A DNA stretch of 64,000 nt from Symbiodinium natans (GCA_905221605.1 CAJNDS010000067.1:1-64000); one strand, 5' to 3'; positions 1-11,737 are shown, numbered from the stretch's first letter. Notes: generated by a model not told the origin, from the letters alone. Numbers and translations: made by a program.

Positions 1-525
1 CAAACCCACGGGAACATTAGACACATTGTTTTTGTTGAGTTTCTAAGGGGAGTGCAGCCATGGCTCTGGTAGGGCTTCGTGCGATGTATGTATGGACAAT
101 AGGTGTTTAGCGTTTAGGGCTTGGGGTTCAGAGGTTTAGGGTTTAGGCTTTAGGGTTTAGGGGGCTTGGGGTTCAGAATATGTTTTTAAGGTTTGTGCAG
201 GGCTTATCTAGGGTTTTGGGGCTCTAGGGAGCAGCGAAGGGATTTTTTAGAGTGCAGAGTTGGTTCTTGAAAGATGAGGAGTCAGACTCAGATTTTTTGC
301 TACATTTATTCTTCTTGTTCTTTTTAGTTTTAGTAGCATTATTTTTGTAATCAAGAGCATTGGTTTTAAAGCTAATATTCCTCTTGCCATTATCAATATG
401 AGTTCTTACAAGTATGATTATTGCTTGGGTTACCATTATCGTTGATTGGGCAAACTGTCACCGCCAGGACTCAGCGCGGGCCGGGGGGGGGTCAGGGTTC
501 CCTAAGATACCCCTATGATCAACAT

Positions 526-678
526 GAGTACTTGGAGGTCCGTGGTACTTATGAACCAATTATCGCTGTACTTCTAACCTACTTATCAGCCCCTTAAGTG
601 TCCCTGACATGGATAGAAGTACAGTTCTAAGTACCAGTTATAATTGGTTAATAAGTACAATGAACCTCCAAGTACTCA
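526..678 (+). mobile_element. I element (long inverted repeat)
   Basis: Long arms starting GAGTACTTGGAGG and ending CCTCCAAGTACTC extend about 60 bp inward. A second copy is at 62391-62563. Confidence 0.7.
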
Positions 679-889
679 TATCGAATTACCAGTCTACTCC
701 GGTATCTCGGGGGGCCTTGACGTTTAGGGTTGACGGTTTCGGGCTTCAGGTTGGGGACGATTCTGCGTTCAGGCAGCGAAATGCTGGGTCTTCTAAGACT
801 TCGAGTGAGTTGCAGGGCAGTAGCAGCATGTTCTTCTTTTGGTTTGCGGATTGGGATCAGGGTCTGGGGTTTCGGGTCTAGAGTTTAGG

Positions 890-990
890 TTGGGATGTTC
901 CCCCGTATACTAACACTCCTTAATAGGCATTATAGTACCCCTTACTAGAATCCCTAGTAAGGACTGTTAGTATAAAGGGGAACATCCCAA
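890..990 (+). mobile_element. A element, 8-bp target duplication
   Basis: This is a 101-bp element with inverted ends TTGGGATGTTCCCC and GGGGAACATCCCAA. It is flanked by AGTTTAGG at 882-889 and 991-998, so it landed in telomere-like sequence. Confidence 0.85.
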
Positions 991-1450
991 AGTTTAGGGC
1001 TTAGGGTTGTTTAGCTCCTGCCAGGAAGCCCCTCCCTTCCCCCTACAGAGATCAGAGCCCCCGCAAAGAAGCCCGGCAATTTCGAACCTGCCCGAGCCCG
1101 AGTTGCTAAAAGCTCCCAAGCCCTGCTGCCGTGCAAGAAACATGGGCCCCGAAACCCTAGACAAAACAGCTGGGGGTTTCCGAAATTGGGGATTCCTTAT
1201 CGGGCTCCTGATTTTCAGGGAATCCTACTAATTGGGGGTCTATTTTAAAGGGGTCGTAAACTCCCACCTCTGAGGCTACCGCCCTTCATTCCGGGAGCGG
1301 TTATGCGAGTGGGCGCTGGCGTCCTCGCCGGTCTCGTGGCGCACAGCAGGGGGGTTTAGGGTTTGTTGGGGTTTAGGGTTTAGGGTTTGGGGTTCGGGGT
1401 TTGGGGTTTGGCGTTTGGGGTTTGGGGTTTGGGGTTTGGGGGTTGGGGTT

Positions 1451-1551
1451 TTAGGGATGTTCGCCTTATACTAACAGTCCTTAATGGGGATTACGCTGGG
1501 GGGCACTCTTGTCCCGATTCAGCGCTGTTAGTATTTGGGGGCACATCCCAA
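1451..1551 (+). mobile_element. A element, diverged
   Basis: It has the same ends and length as the copy at 890, with substitutions. It is bordered by telomere-like repeats. Confidence 0.7.
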
Positions 1552-2344
1552 GCTTGGGTTTTAGGGTTTAGGGATAGGGTTTAGGGTTTAGGGTTTAGGG
1601 TTTAGGGTTTAGGGTTTAGGGTTTAGGGTTTAGGGTTTAGGGGGTTTTGCGCTTTCCTGGCGTCTAGGGCTAGGGTTGAGGGAGGCCCTCGCGAAGAGAG
1701 TTCGGGGGCTTGGTCTCCCCTCGGGTTTAGGGTTTAGGGTTTAGGGTGCAGGGTTTAGGGTTTGGGGTTCAGGGTTTAGGGTGTAGGGTTTAGGGTGTCG
1801 GGTTTAGGGTTTAGGGTACCTTGTTTTGGGGGGGTTGGGGGTGTGGGGGATTTGCCTATTCTGTGGGCTAGCTGTGGGTTGGAGCGCGTGCGGTTTTTGT
1901 TAGGGGGTTCCCCCCCCACCCCACCCCCGGTTTGGGAATTACTCGTTCGGATACATCAGCAGCGAAACATCCCAGATTCTGGGGGTCTTAGGCGCGCCGT
2001 AGGCTTCAGGTTTAGGGTTAGGGGTTCAGGGTTTAGGGTTTCTAGGCTGGCGTTGAGGGTTCGGGTTTAGGGTTCAGGGGTCAGGGTTGAGGGTTTAGGG
2101 TTTCAAGGCTTCTTCTGGCAGTCCAGCAGTGGGTTTAGGGGCTCAACTACCGTGCGACCCTCTCATGTAGCTTGTAGAGTCTCTAGAACATACCTGAGCA
2201 GTCCCAACAAAGCCAAACCCTAAACCCCGAACCCCGAACCCCAAACCCTAAACCCTAAACCCTAAACCCTAAACCCTAAACCCTAAACCCTAAACCCTAA
2301 ACCCTAAACCCTGAACCCCAAACCCCAAGCCCTAAACTCTGCGG

Positions 2345-2452
2345 CTCCAAAGCGTCCATCCTCCAGTCTGCTGCAGGTAAGTTCTACAGCGTGGCCTATG
2401 GGTCACTTCAGAACTCCTCCTCGCCGCCCTGCCTGCACAAATGAAGGTTTTC
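2345..2452 (+). CDS. Exon-like block, unknown product
   Basis: It is open as GSKASILQSAAGKFYSVAYG and onward to TGA. It is a unique island between two CCCTAAA arrays. Confidence 0.35.
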
Positions 2453-2465
2453 TTGGTTGGCCCTA

Positions 2466-2683
2466 AGCCCTAAAACCCTAAACCCTAAACCCTAAACCCT
2501 AAACCCTAAACCCTAAACCCTAAACCCTAAACCCTAAACCCTAAACCCTAAACCCTAAACCCTAAACCCTAAACCCTAAACCCTACCCCTAAACCCTAAA
2601 CCCTAAACCCTAAACCCTAAACCCTAAACCCTAAACCCTAAACCCTAAACCCTAAACCCTAAACCCTAAACCCTAACCCTAAA
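2466..2683 (-). repeat. Telomere-type array CCCTAAA
   Basis: About 30 nearly perfect 7-bp units. It shares orientation with the shorter array at 2236-2335. Confidence 0.95.
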
Positions 2684-2689
2684 TCAGCG

Positions 2690-3430
2690 GTCAGCATTGT
2701 GTAAGTACTGGATAAAGTGCCACCATTCAAGAACCATAGTGCTTCTCATTTTTTTTGGCGCACGCGTCTTTTGTGTTATTGTCTATTGTTCGCTTGTATC
2801 CTGCGCTCATGTGCTCGCCGAAGAATGCAACAAAGTGCGCGAGAATAGTGAACGGGGTGAACACACGGCTTGCTGCATCAGAGGTTAAAGAGCCCCATCC
2901 TCGAAGAAAGGCGCATGCCCTCAAAGTCGCATCATTCATGGGAACACACCTCGGATGTTCCCCTTTTTACCAACAGTCCTCAGTAGGGATTATAATAGGT
3001 GGTACTATAATTCCTATTGAGGACTGTTACTATGAGAGGGAACATCCCAAGAACACACCCTTGTTGCCATGAGTCATGTCAGCACAAGAGCCCGCATATT
3101 CCCCTGGTACTCGCTCTATCCTTTGTGGTGCTTTACTGTAGCTTCAGATCCTAGCCTTTATGGGCTTATTGGGTTTCTTAACAAGGCAGCTTAAACCATC
3201 GAATACCAGGTAGTGTACAGCTTGATAATTTTCACGAACAAATGTCAAGCTGTACACTTTTTCATGGAAAATGTCCAGTTGCACGAGTTCCGGGCTTAGA
3301 AAGGGTTACCGCCACAAGGGTTTCTATCTTTGGCTCCTGTGAATGGTTGATCTGTCGAGGACTTGGAGCCTTCAACTCAAAAAAGCCAGGATCTGTCCGC
3401 CTTGTTCATCCATCACACCTTGACCCGAAG
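2690..3430 (+). other. Array-free island with A element and degraded G element
   Basis: It contains the A copy at 2951-3051, a truncated G-like stretch near 3121-3190 and a perfect hairpin at 3212-3258. Open frames exist on both strands, and none is convincing as a gene. Confidence 0.4.
2951..3051 (+). mobile_element. A element, 8-bp target duplication
   Basis: This is a 101-bp inverted-repeat element with AACACACC at 2943-2950 and 3052-3059. Confidence 0.85.
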
Positions 3431-3747
3431 CCCTAAACCCTGAACCCTGAACCCTAAACCTTAAACCCTGAACCCTGAACCCTGAACCCTGAACCCTAAA
3501 CCTTGAGACCCTGTCAGCGCCTGGTCTGGAGAAACACCCTGAAAAGGCCAGTTACTAGTCAAGATCCCTTGAAGCGGTTTTTTCCCTTAACTTTATCCCA
3601 CCTTTATAACAGGGGCATTACTTGCGTTCGGGGTCAAAGCGGCTATCTCACTCGCAAAATCCCAACCTGAAACCCTAGATCCCTGACCCTGAAAACCCTG
3701 ACCCTAACAGCCTAAAACGGCCCTCAGCCCTCACTCAAGCTTGTCCC

Positions 3748-3943
3748 CCTGGTTCTCAGGGAATGAGGGAATTTGGTGCCTATGCCCTTTAAGGGATTAC
3801 ATAACCATTCCCTCACTCCCTACTAAGAAGCAGCCAGTTGTGTGTGTCCAGGCTGGCAAACCTGTGGCACGACCCCCTCCACGTCCACGAGTACCTCACC
3901 GGCAATGCGCCTGGGAAGAACTGGCGAAGCTGCGCAAGCCATA
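3748..3943 (+). CDS. J-family inverted repeat followed by an exon-like block
   Basis: An inverted repeat at about 3748-3838 (TGGTTCTCAGGG arms) is followed by an open block at 3858-3943 reading RLANLWHDPLHVHEYLTGNA. A second J element is at 31547-31641. Product unknown. Confidence 0.4.
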
Positions 3944-4149
3944 AACCCTAAACCCGATAAACCCTAAACCCTATAAACCTGTAAACCCTATAAGCCCTAT
4001 GAACCCCATAAACACTATAAACCCTATAAACCCTATAATCCCTATAACCCCTATAAACCCTACACCCTTTTTAACCCCAAGCCCAACTCCCTGTAACAAC
4101 AAAACCCTCAACCCTGAGTTTAGGGGCTCATGGAGCAGATGTAGGAGGG

Positions 4150-4385
4150 CCCGAATCCATAAACCCCAGACCTCAGAGGAAGAGGTTCTTCATTTTCTGG
4201 CTTCTTTTTTGAGATCCCGGTTCAACACGGAGCTTCATCGTAGGGTACCCACACAGAGACTCCCCCAGATCCTCAACTTGAAGGCTTCAACCTATGCCAA
4301 CAGCGTTCACCACCCCAAACCCCGGAGCCCAAACTACATTCTCGAAGAAGAGACTGCTACTGGAGAAAAGTATCGGTTTTCATAG
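4150..4385 (+). CDS. Exon-like block, unknown product
   Basis: The open frame includes EEEVLHFLASFLRSRFNTEL and ends EEETATGEKYRF just before the D element at 4386. The upstream part of the same ORF is degenerate telomere repeat and is not counted. Confidence 0.4.
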
Positions 4386-4524
4386 TCTTCTTAAGGGAGG
4401 GGGGTTCAAGGGGAGTATGTAACCTTTAGGTTCCCTTATGCTCCCCACTCCCTAAGGCTCCCGAAGCTTCCGTAAGGCTCCCTAGGTACCTGCCCCCCTT
4501 GAACCCCCCTCCCTTAAGAACCCT
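4386..4524 (+). mobile_element. D element
   Basis: Long terminal inverted arms (CTTAAGGGAGGGGGGTTCAA and its complement) enclose about 90 bp. Other copies are at 15378-15728, 28109-28280 and 55568-55724. Confidence 0.7.
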
Positions 4525-4824
4525 AAGATGTTTTTGCGGCCCTCTGGTCCCTAACCCCTACGTAGCCCAATGTCCCATAGAAGTTTGTTTTCGTAGGGCC
4601 CCAATCCGCCTCAGTCTCGGCCGGGTGAACACCTTTCTCAGGCCCTAAATCAAAATCCGAAGCCCTAACACCCTCAACCCTGAACCCTAAGCCCTAAACC
4701 CTTAACCCTAAACCCTAAACCCTGAACCCTCAACCCTAAATCCTAAACCCTAAACCCTAGAACCCCCAGAAACCCCAAGCCCTAGAACCCTGAACATGGC
4801 CCCGAGCGCCCCTTGAGCCCATCC

Positions 4825-4881
4825 GCGCTTTGCTGAGACCTTCCTGCCGCGTGCGAACGGTGAGGTCAAGGAGGCCGGTCG
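4825..4881 (+). CDS. Short exon-like block
   Basis: It is open as FAETFLPRANGEVKEAGR between arrays. It is too short to name. Confidence 0.3.
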
Positions 4882-5213
4882 GTTTAGGGTTTAGGGTTTT
4901 AGGGCATAGGGTTTCAGGGTTTAACCCTAAGCCCTAAACCCGAAACCCTACACCCTAAACCCTAAACCCTAAACCCCAAACCCTAAGCCCAAACCCTAAA
5001 CTCTCGGGTTTAGGGTTTCGGATCTAGGGCTTAGGGAAGCTTAGGGTCCGAGGTATCGGGTTTAGGGTCCACGGTTAAGGGCTTTTGGTCTATGGTTTCG
5101 GGTTGGTGGTTTCAGGCTTCGAACCCTGATTCCTAAACCCTAAAGCCAAGCCCTAAACCCTAAACCCGGATTAAACCCTAAACCCCTTATGGTTTCGGGC
5201 CACAAGCCAGGTC

Positions 5214-5310
5214 ACTGAGCAGCGCCGATCGAACTTCGTGCGCTTGCGGCGAGCTGTGTCATCGGTCTGACATAAGTCTGAGTCTTCTTCGAACATGAGT
5301 ACTAAGTGTT
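5214..5310 (+). CDS. Short exon-like block
   Basis: The frame reads TSQVTEQRRSNFVRLRRAVS up to a TGA, and stays protein-like beyond it. Product unknown. Confidence 0.3.
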
Positions 5311-5324
5311 TAGGGTTTAGGGTT

Positions 5325-5700
5325 CCTAGACCTCAAGCAGAACCTACCCTTAAAACTGGAACCTTATTTATCCCATATATATATATACATATATAATCTA
5401 ATATATATATATATACCTTATCTGGTCCCTGTAAACTTAAGAGTCCCTTGGATAGTTCTTTGAACTGGGTTCTTTTTGGGAGTCCGTCTAAGAGGTGCCC
5501 TACTATATATACGACCCCAAAAGGGGCACGTTTTTCATTGTGGGGGGGGGGGGTATGGTACAGGGTTTAGGATTTTGGTTGTATTTGCCCTCCGGTGCCG
5601 ATTTCTTGGCGTGCTTCGGTGTCCTGAGCTTTTGGGCTTTAGTGGCTTTGGACCCTAAACCTTAAACCCTAAACCCTAAACTCTAAACCCGAAACCCTAA
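5325..5700. other. AT microsatellites and poly-G, no gene seen
   Basis: TA runs near 5378-5414 and a G run near 5541 lie in non-coding sequence. I see no supported gene. Confidence 0.5.
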
Positions 5701-6109
5701 ACCCCTATCCAAGTGGGGGGGGGGAGGGTACTCGAATAGCCCTTATCATTCATGGTTTAGGTTTAGGGTTTAGGGTTTTGGGTTTACGGTTTAGGGTTTT
5801 GGGTTTACGGTTTAGGGTTTAGGCTTTAGGATTTCGGGCTTAGCGGGAACACTGATCCTTCGAGCCTCTCCTTTGAGGACCCGCAGGGCCCCAGTATGTA
5901 GGGTCTGCAAGGTTTCTTGTGGGCGCTTTCCCACGCAGCTTTGATTCGCAGCTCGGCTACGAGTTTAGCGGCCCCAGTTCTTCTTAGTAGGGCTGAGGGA
6001 CAGAACTTGTGAGCTTTGGTTTTGAAGCTTTTGAGGTTTAATGTGTCTGCCTACATGTGCTCATGTTTTCAAACAGAGTAGGTTTTGGGCACAGCTTGCG
6101 CCCAACAGA

Positions 6110-6205
6110 GTAAGCCCGTATCCCCTTTTGTTTGGAGCTTAGGTTCCTTATAAGCCCCTTTACACATGTACCCTGTTGATTCCTAGGTTACTCTTGGGTC
6201 TAGGT
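6110..6205 (+). mobile_element. C element
   Basis: C-family sequence ends in GGTTACTCTTGGGTCTAG. Related copies are near 12131, 29150, 44922 and 48147. Confidence 0.55.
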
Positions 6206-6342
6206 ACTGTTCTCAGCATGAACAGAGGCCCTGTGTGCCTCGGTGTAAGACTCCCTCTACGAATCTACGAACTAGAGCACCGGGCATCGATGATGTAACA
6301 TTCGTTCCTCGCAATATTTTCTTGAGGGGGTTTAGGGTTTAT

Positions 6343-6561
6343 CTTGGGATGTTCCCCCTTTTACTAACAGTCCTGAATAGGGATTATAGTACCACCTATG
6401 ATAATCCCTACTACTAGGATGCCCAGTAGTACCCTTATTCCCTTTTTGGGGGGTTTAGGTTCCCTTATAAACCCCTGTAAGCAAAAAAGGGCACCCTTTT
6501 AAGCCTTGGTTACTGGGCAGCCTAGACCAAGGATTGTTAGTATAAGGCGGAACATCCCAAG
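6343..6561 (+). mobile_element. A element interrupted by a B element
   Basis: The A ends (TTGGGATGTTCCCC and GGAACATCCCAA) are separated by a complete B element at 6414-6525 with CTAGGATGCCCAGTAGTACC and TACTGGGCAGCCTAG ends. Compare the empty A copies at 890 and 2951. Confidence 0.8.
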
Positions 6562-7433
6562 GTTTAGGGTTCAAAAGGCGGCCGCACAACTGCAAAGCTC
6601 CCGTCAACTGCTTCTCGCAGGGGAAGTCAGCCGGCCTTTTTAGGGTTTAGGGTTTAGGGTTTAGGGTTTAGGGTTTAGGGTTAGACATTGCAGGGGCTCC
6701 GGTATCCCTCAGCTCAGGAATCGTCATGATATGATTTAAGCCCTAAAATCCCGAACCCTGAGCCCTAAACCCTAAACCCCAACACTCAGGTGTACTTCGT
6801 ATTTAGGGGATATTTGGAGTCGTTCCGTTGCACTGGGCTACAGACATTGGATGCGCTCTGCCGGCATTGCGCGTGTTCCCCGAAAACACCCTGAACCCTA
6901 AACCCTAAACCCGAAACCCGAAACCCCAAACCCCAAACCCCAAACCCCAAACCCTAAACCCCAAACCCTAACCGGCCCTAACCCCTGAACTCCTGAACCC
7001 TATACGCTAACATCCCTGCAATAAACCCTAAACCCTAAACCCTAAACCCTAAACCCTAAACCTTAAACCCTAAACCCTAACATCCCCCTCATGTACTGCC
7101 CAGCCATCGATGGACCTGCCCAGTCTCACTGGCAGCCGTTGGGCTTGAGTAGGGTTTAGGGTTTAGGGTTTAGGGTTAGGGGTTTGGGGTTTGGGGTTTG
7201 GGGTTTAGGGTTAGTGTTTGGGGCTCACTCAGGGTCTAGGCACTAGGGTTTGTGGCTTCGGGCATAGGGTTTAGAGATTAGAGTTTAGGGTTGGTGTTTT
7301 AGGGTTTAGGGTTTAGGGTTTGGGGTTGCGGGGGTTTAGAGTTTGGTGGTTTAGGGTTTAGGGTCCCAAACTGAAAAAAAATCGGTCTCGGGGCTCTTAG
7401 GGCTTAGGGCCGCACAGTCTTAGAGGGCACCCC

Positions 7434-7920
7434 CAAACCCTAAACCCTAAACCCTAAACCCTAAACCCTAAACCCTAAACCCTAAACCCTAAACCCTAAA
7501 CCCTAAACCCTAAACCCTAAACCCTAACCCCTAAAACCTAAACCCTAAACCTTAAACCCTAAACCCTAAACCCTAAACCCTAAACCTAAACCTAAACCCT
7601 AAACCCTAAACCCTAAACCCTAAACCCTAAACCCTAAACCCTAAAAACCCTAAACCCTAAACCCTAAACCCTAAACCCTAAACCCTTAAACCCAAACCCT
7701 AAACCCCCTAAAACCTAAACCCTAAACCCTAAACCAAACCTAAGCCCTAAGCCCTATAACCCCCTAAACCCTAAACCCTAACCCAAACCCTAAACCCTAA
7801 ACCTAAAAACCCTAAACCCTAACCCTAATTAAACCCCACACCCTAACCTTAAACCCTCAACCCCTCAACCCTCAACCCTCACCCTCAACCCTCAAACCCT
7901 CAACCCTCAACCCTAAACCC
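7434..7920 (-). repeat. Longest telomere-type array, with variants
   Basis: About 480 bp of CCCTAAA units grade into CCCTCAA and then a poly-C tract (to about 8003). Confidence 0.95.
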
Positions 7921-9009
7921 TAAACCCCCCCCCCCCGCCCCGCCTTCCCCCCGCCCCCCCCCCCCCCCCCTTCCCCCCCCCCCCCCCCCCCCCCCTCCCC
8001 CCCCTTCGCCGGCAGCTTCCAAGGAAACTTGGCCTGGAACCGTGGCAAACGGGGGTCTTCGGCGCCGCGCCGGCAGCCAGAGCGTCTGTTGGGGTTCGCA
8101 CGGGGAACTGCGCCCTAAACCCTATAAAACCCGCTAAACCCTCTGAACCCTTTAAACCCTGTAAACCCTGTCAACCCTGCAAACCCTAAAATTCCTCTCA
8201 ATCCTAGAAACCCTACACACCCTTTTTTCCTAAACCCTCTGGGGGTCTACTCGCGCGCGCTTGAGCTCTCTTCCAATCCAAGGCTTCTACAAGGAAGGCA
8301 CCTTGGTGGCAACCCAGTCTCTATCTTTCGTTGCCCTAGACCCTGAACCCTAAACTCTTTACCCAAGTAGTGATAGTAATAAGATTTCCTAAAATAGCAA
8401 GAATAGGAACCATAGCAGGTAGTGGCAATACTTAGTGGGAATAAGGTGCTGGCTTGGGCAGGGGAAGGTGGGACACGGAAGCCTGTAGGGTTTGCCTTTA
8501 AGGATTTCCTCAAGAACCCCCCCCCCCCAAAAAAAAAAAAAAACAAAACACAAATCAAAAAGTTTACATGTTATGTAGGTGATTGATGAAAAGCCCCTGT
8601 GTAGCATTCTTATGTGACCTGAAAAAACACCCCAAACCCTGTATAAACCCTATGCAGGTGTCTAGTGCTCGGAATTTTGGGACCTGGCATCCTTGGGTGT
8701 TCTTGCACGATGTTTCACACACAGCTGCAAGCTGAAGTTTGCACCCTAGATTTAAGAGCCTCCGGCTCAAGCCGCCGACCCCGCCGGAGCATTGTTCAGG
8801 GCTGAAGCGGCGCAGCGGCCCTAAAAGCGAACCCTAAACCCCAAAGTAAAGCCTAAACCGAAACCGGAACCCTAAACCCCGAAAGCCTAAACCGAGGACA
8901 GCCCAACGACCACAGGCTTAGGGTTCAGGGTGGGAGGGCTTAGGGTTTAGGGTTTAGGGTTTGGGTGCAGGTTAAGTTTTTACTGGATTTGAGGGGGCTA
9001 GCAGGAAGG

Positions 9010-9125
9010 AGGAAGGGGGGAAGGGAGGGGGGGGGGGGGGGGGGGGAGGGGGGGGGAGGGGGGGAAGGGGGGGGGAAGGGGGGGAGGGGGGAGGGGGAGG
9101 GGGGGGGAGGGGGGGGGGGGGCACG
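9010..9125 (+). repeat. G-rich low-complexity tract
   Basis: Runs of G with single A interruptions. The glycine- or proline-rich ORFs here are artefacts. Confidence 0.9.
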
Positions 9126-9321
9126 CGGTGGTGGGAGGCGGAAAGCTGCCGGGGTACCCCCCCCTACCCCCCCCCCCCTCCGCCCCCCCACGTTTCGGAG
9201 AAACCTATCCAGCATGCCGCCAGGGTCGGCGGACCCTAAACCCTAAACCCTAAACCCTAAACCCTAAACCCTAAACCCTAAACCCTAAACCCTAAACCCT
9301 GAATGCGCAGTTTAGGGTGCG

Positions 9322-9390
9322 CAGAAGGCTCAGACTCGGAGGTCGTGCCGATGGAGAAGCAGCCGATCTTCAAAAAGGACTGCCTTAACT
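9322..9390 (+). CDS. Exon-like block, possibly same thioesterase gene
   Basis: It is open as GSDSEVVPMEKQPIFKKD and ends at TGA. The V-x-P-x-E pattern resembles the segment just before the LY-D-x-GLK region of palmitoyl-protein thioesterases, but the two stretches partly overlap in alignment, so the link is tentative. Confidence 0.35.
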
Positions 9391-9528
9391 GACTATACTG
9401 AAAAAGAAGAGGGTTTAGGGTTTAGGGTTTAGGGATACCCGGAAAAGATGCCACCTTGGTGTACATACCTGTGAAAAAACTAGGACCCTGCACCCATTTA
9501 TCCTTGTCATAATTTTGCTTAAGTTGGA

Positions 9529-9533
<5 letters not shown>

Positions 9534-9569
<36 letters not shown>

Positions 9570-9615
9570 GTATATCCATATATGTATATGTTTTTGTATA
9601 AATGAAAGAATATGT
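9534..9615. repeat. TA microsatellite
   Basis: TA dinucleotides are followed by TATG-type repeats. Similar runs lie near 11528-11630, 25010-25070 and 34924-34980. Confidence 0.9.
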
Positions 9616-9911
9616 ATATGTGTGCACAGAACAGCCATAGCAACAGCGACCAACCTAGCAATAGCGGTGAGATATTGAGTATTACACATCGCATGTACAT
9701 GTAATGTAGAAATGTACATTATGCACAGATATATCTACATTTCAATGTGCATATGCTTATATAAGTCCACCAAACCCCACAAGCCAACCCACCCACCCAC
9801 ACGAATCTCCCCAGAAGCCCTGAACAAAGATCCAGCGTATAGGGTTTAGGGTTTAGAGTTTAGGGTTTAGGGTACTGAGTTTTAGGCCTCTCTAAGGGTT
9901 GAGGGTTTAAG

Positions 9912-10040
9912 GCTCTTTCCTGGGAACTATATCAGGACACCTTCGGCCTGAAAACCCTTCACGACGCGGGGAAGCTGCATGTCCTGGCAGTCCCTGGCGT
10001 CGAGCATCAGCAGTGGCCCCATGGCGGCATTTCAACTCAG
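9912..10040 (+). CDS. Palmitoyl-protein thioesterase-like exon (C-terminal part)
   Basis: This is 43 open codons reading LYQDTFGLKTLHDAGKLHVL then AVPGVEHQQWPH. The pattern LY-x2-D-x-GLK-x2-D-x-GKL-x-GxxH resembles the end of lysosomal palmitoyl-protein thioesterase 1, including the catalytic histidine region. The enzyme removes fatty acyl groups from cysteines. It is bounded by telomere arrays. The exon at 9322-9387 may be adjacent. The call comes from motif memory only. Confidence 0.5.
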
Positions 10041-10123
10041 GGTTTAGGGTTTAGGGTTTAGGGTTTAGGGTTTAGGGTTTAGGGTTTAGGGTTTAGGGTT
10101 TAGGGTTTAGGGTCCTCATCCCC

Positions 10124-10317
10124 CAAAACTCTAAGCTTCTGTTGGAGCCCCGTGCTTTCGCAAAGCTTAGGCGCGCAGTGGGCGAATGGCGCTATTGCGA
10201 ACGTTGGGGTTAAGTTTTCTGAAGTTCTTCAGAAAATGTCCATGGAACAGGCATATGGGCTCTTGACTCGCACTTCTTTCTCTCGGCGAGCCCCAAACCC
10301 GAGTTGTGAGAACTAGG
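10124..10317 (+). CDS. Exon-like block, unknown product
   Basis: This is 64 open codons on the + strand, including WANGAIANVGVKFSEVLQKM and EQAYGLLTRTSF. It follows an array and precedes K-type repeat sequence. The antisense ORF at this place is a shadow. Confidence 0.45.
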
Positions 10318-10494
10318 AATCCAACACGAAAGAAGTTGCAAGCCACCCCTGTAGCCTTAAACCCTATAACCAAGGGACTAGGACTCGTAGGTTTCCCCCT
10401 AACATACTCCGAATATGGCCCTTATACTACCGTAAGGACCTTTAAGAAGGATCGCCCAAACCCAAGGGTACAACGTTACGGGTCCAAGGCACAA

Positions 10495-10740
10495 CCCTAA
10501 ACCCCAAACCCCAAACCCTAAACCCTAAACCCTAAACCCTAAACCCTAAACCCTAAACCCTAAACCCTAAACCCTAAACCCTGAACCCTAAACCCTAAAC
10601 CCTAAACCCTAAACCCTAACCCCCAGATATAAGCCCCTAAACCCTAAACCCGAAGGAAGCCTCGGAGCGATGCAAAAGTCTAGGGTTCAGGGTTTAGGGT
10701 TTAGGGTTTAGGGTTTAGGGTTTAGGGTTTAGGGTTTAGG
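10495..10740. repeat. CCCTAAA array then TTTAGGG array
   Basis: Two arrays of opposite orientation (10495-10620 and 10680-10740) flank about 60 bp of mixed sequence. Confidence 0.9.
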
Positions 10741-11117
10741 TGAGAACATTAAAACCCCTGGATTCCGAAGTCCCCCGCAGGGTTCAGGGGGCAATGGTGC
10801 TCGCCCCGTCGTCCGAAACCCCCATGTCCTCAATCTTTCAAGACGTAATCCCCTCAACCTCTAAACCCCAAACCCTCAAGCCCACCCTAAACCCTCGACC
10901 CTGAAGCCTTAAACCCGAAATCCCCACAATCCCGAAAGTCCCCAAACCCGTATATCTCCCCCTCGACCCCCTAAACTCTCAAACCTCCAAACCCTTGAAA
11001 GCCCGAAAGCTCCATGACTCGAAGCCTTTTTTTCCATCAGTTTCCCTTCTCGCCCCCTCTCATCCCTGAGTAGCCTTCATAGCAGGGAGCCTCATAGGGG
11101 GGGGGGGGGGGTAGTAG

Positions 11118-11199
11118 GGGAGTTGATGATTCTGGAACTCTGAGGTTGACCTCGGAAGCTGTCTTCGAGAAGTTTGTGCTGCCACACCTGTCGGGCTGA
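11118..11199 (+). CDS. Exon-like block, unknown product
   Basis: It is open as VDDSGTLRLTSEAVFEKFVL then PHLSG up to TGA. The antisense ORF here is proline-rich and less likely. Confidence 0.45.
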
Positions 11200-11737
11200 A
11201 TTTGAAGGCGCCGGTTTTCGAGGGGTCTGATGGCGGCGTGCTGTCTTGAGTTTTCGGGGGGAAGGGGGGGGGGGGGGGGGGGGGGTTGTTTAGGTGCTCT
11301 CTTAGGGTTGTAGGGGTTTGCGGGGACACAGAGCTGGAGGCGTTGACGCCTTCAGCGGCCTAAGGTTCTTTGTGTATCTTAAGAGGATTTAGGGTGCTTC
11401 GGCCTTGGGGGTGCAAGGGCTTGAATGGTCCTAGCTTCGGGTTAGGGGCTTTCTGGCGCTTAGCTTTTGAGGGGTTGCCGGGCTTCCCCGAACCGTAAAT
11501 TCCATTGTAAATACATGTGTAAATATAATTAATTAATATATATATATATATATACACACTATATATATACATACATACACTGTATATATATATACACATA
11601 CATACACTGTATATATATATATATACATACACTGTATGGATGTTATCTATAAGGTTTCCTGGCATGCTGCGTTTTCTTTTTTTGCAAGCGGGAGATCCCA
11701 AGAGTACCCTTTGTGGCTAGAGCCGGCCCAACAGCCA

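Noticed and set aside
3999-4100. Asn/Pro/Ile-rich ORF start at 3999
   Set aside because: It translates degenerate CCCTATAAA-type repeats; only the later part of the ORF looks exon-like.
7434-7920. True chromosome end
   Set aside because: The array is internal, has unique sequence on both sides and is one of dozens in both orientations. No array lies at a window edge as a terminal run.
7434-7920. CRISPR-like repeat array
   Set aside because: Units are 7 bp with no spacers; this is a telomere-type satellite in a eukaryotic genome.
8940-9246. Glycine-rich (+) and proline-rich (-) ORFs
   Set aside because: They translate a G-rich low-complexity tract in both directions.
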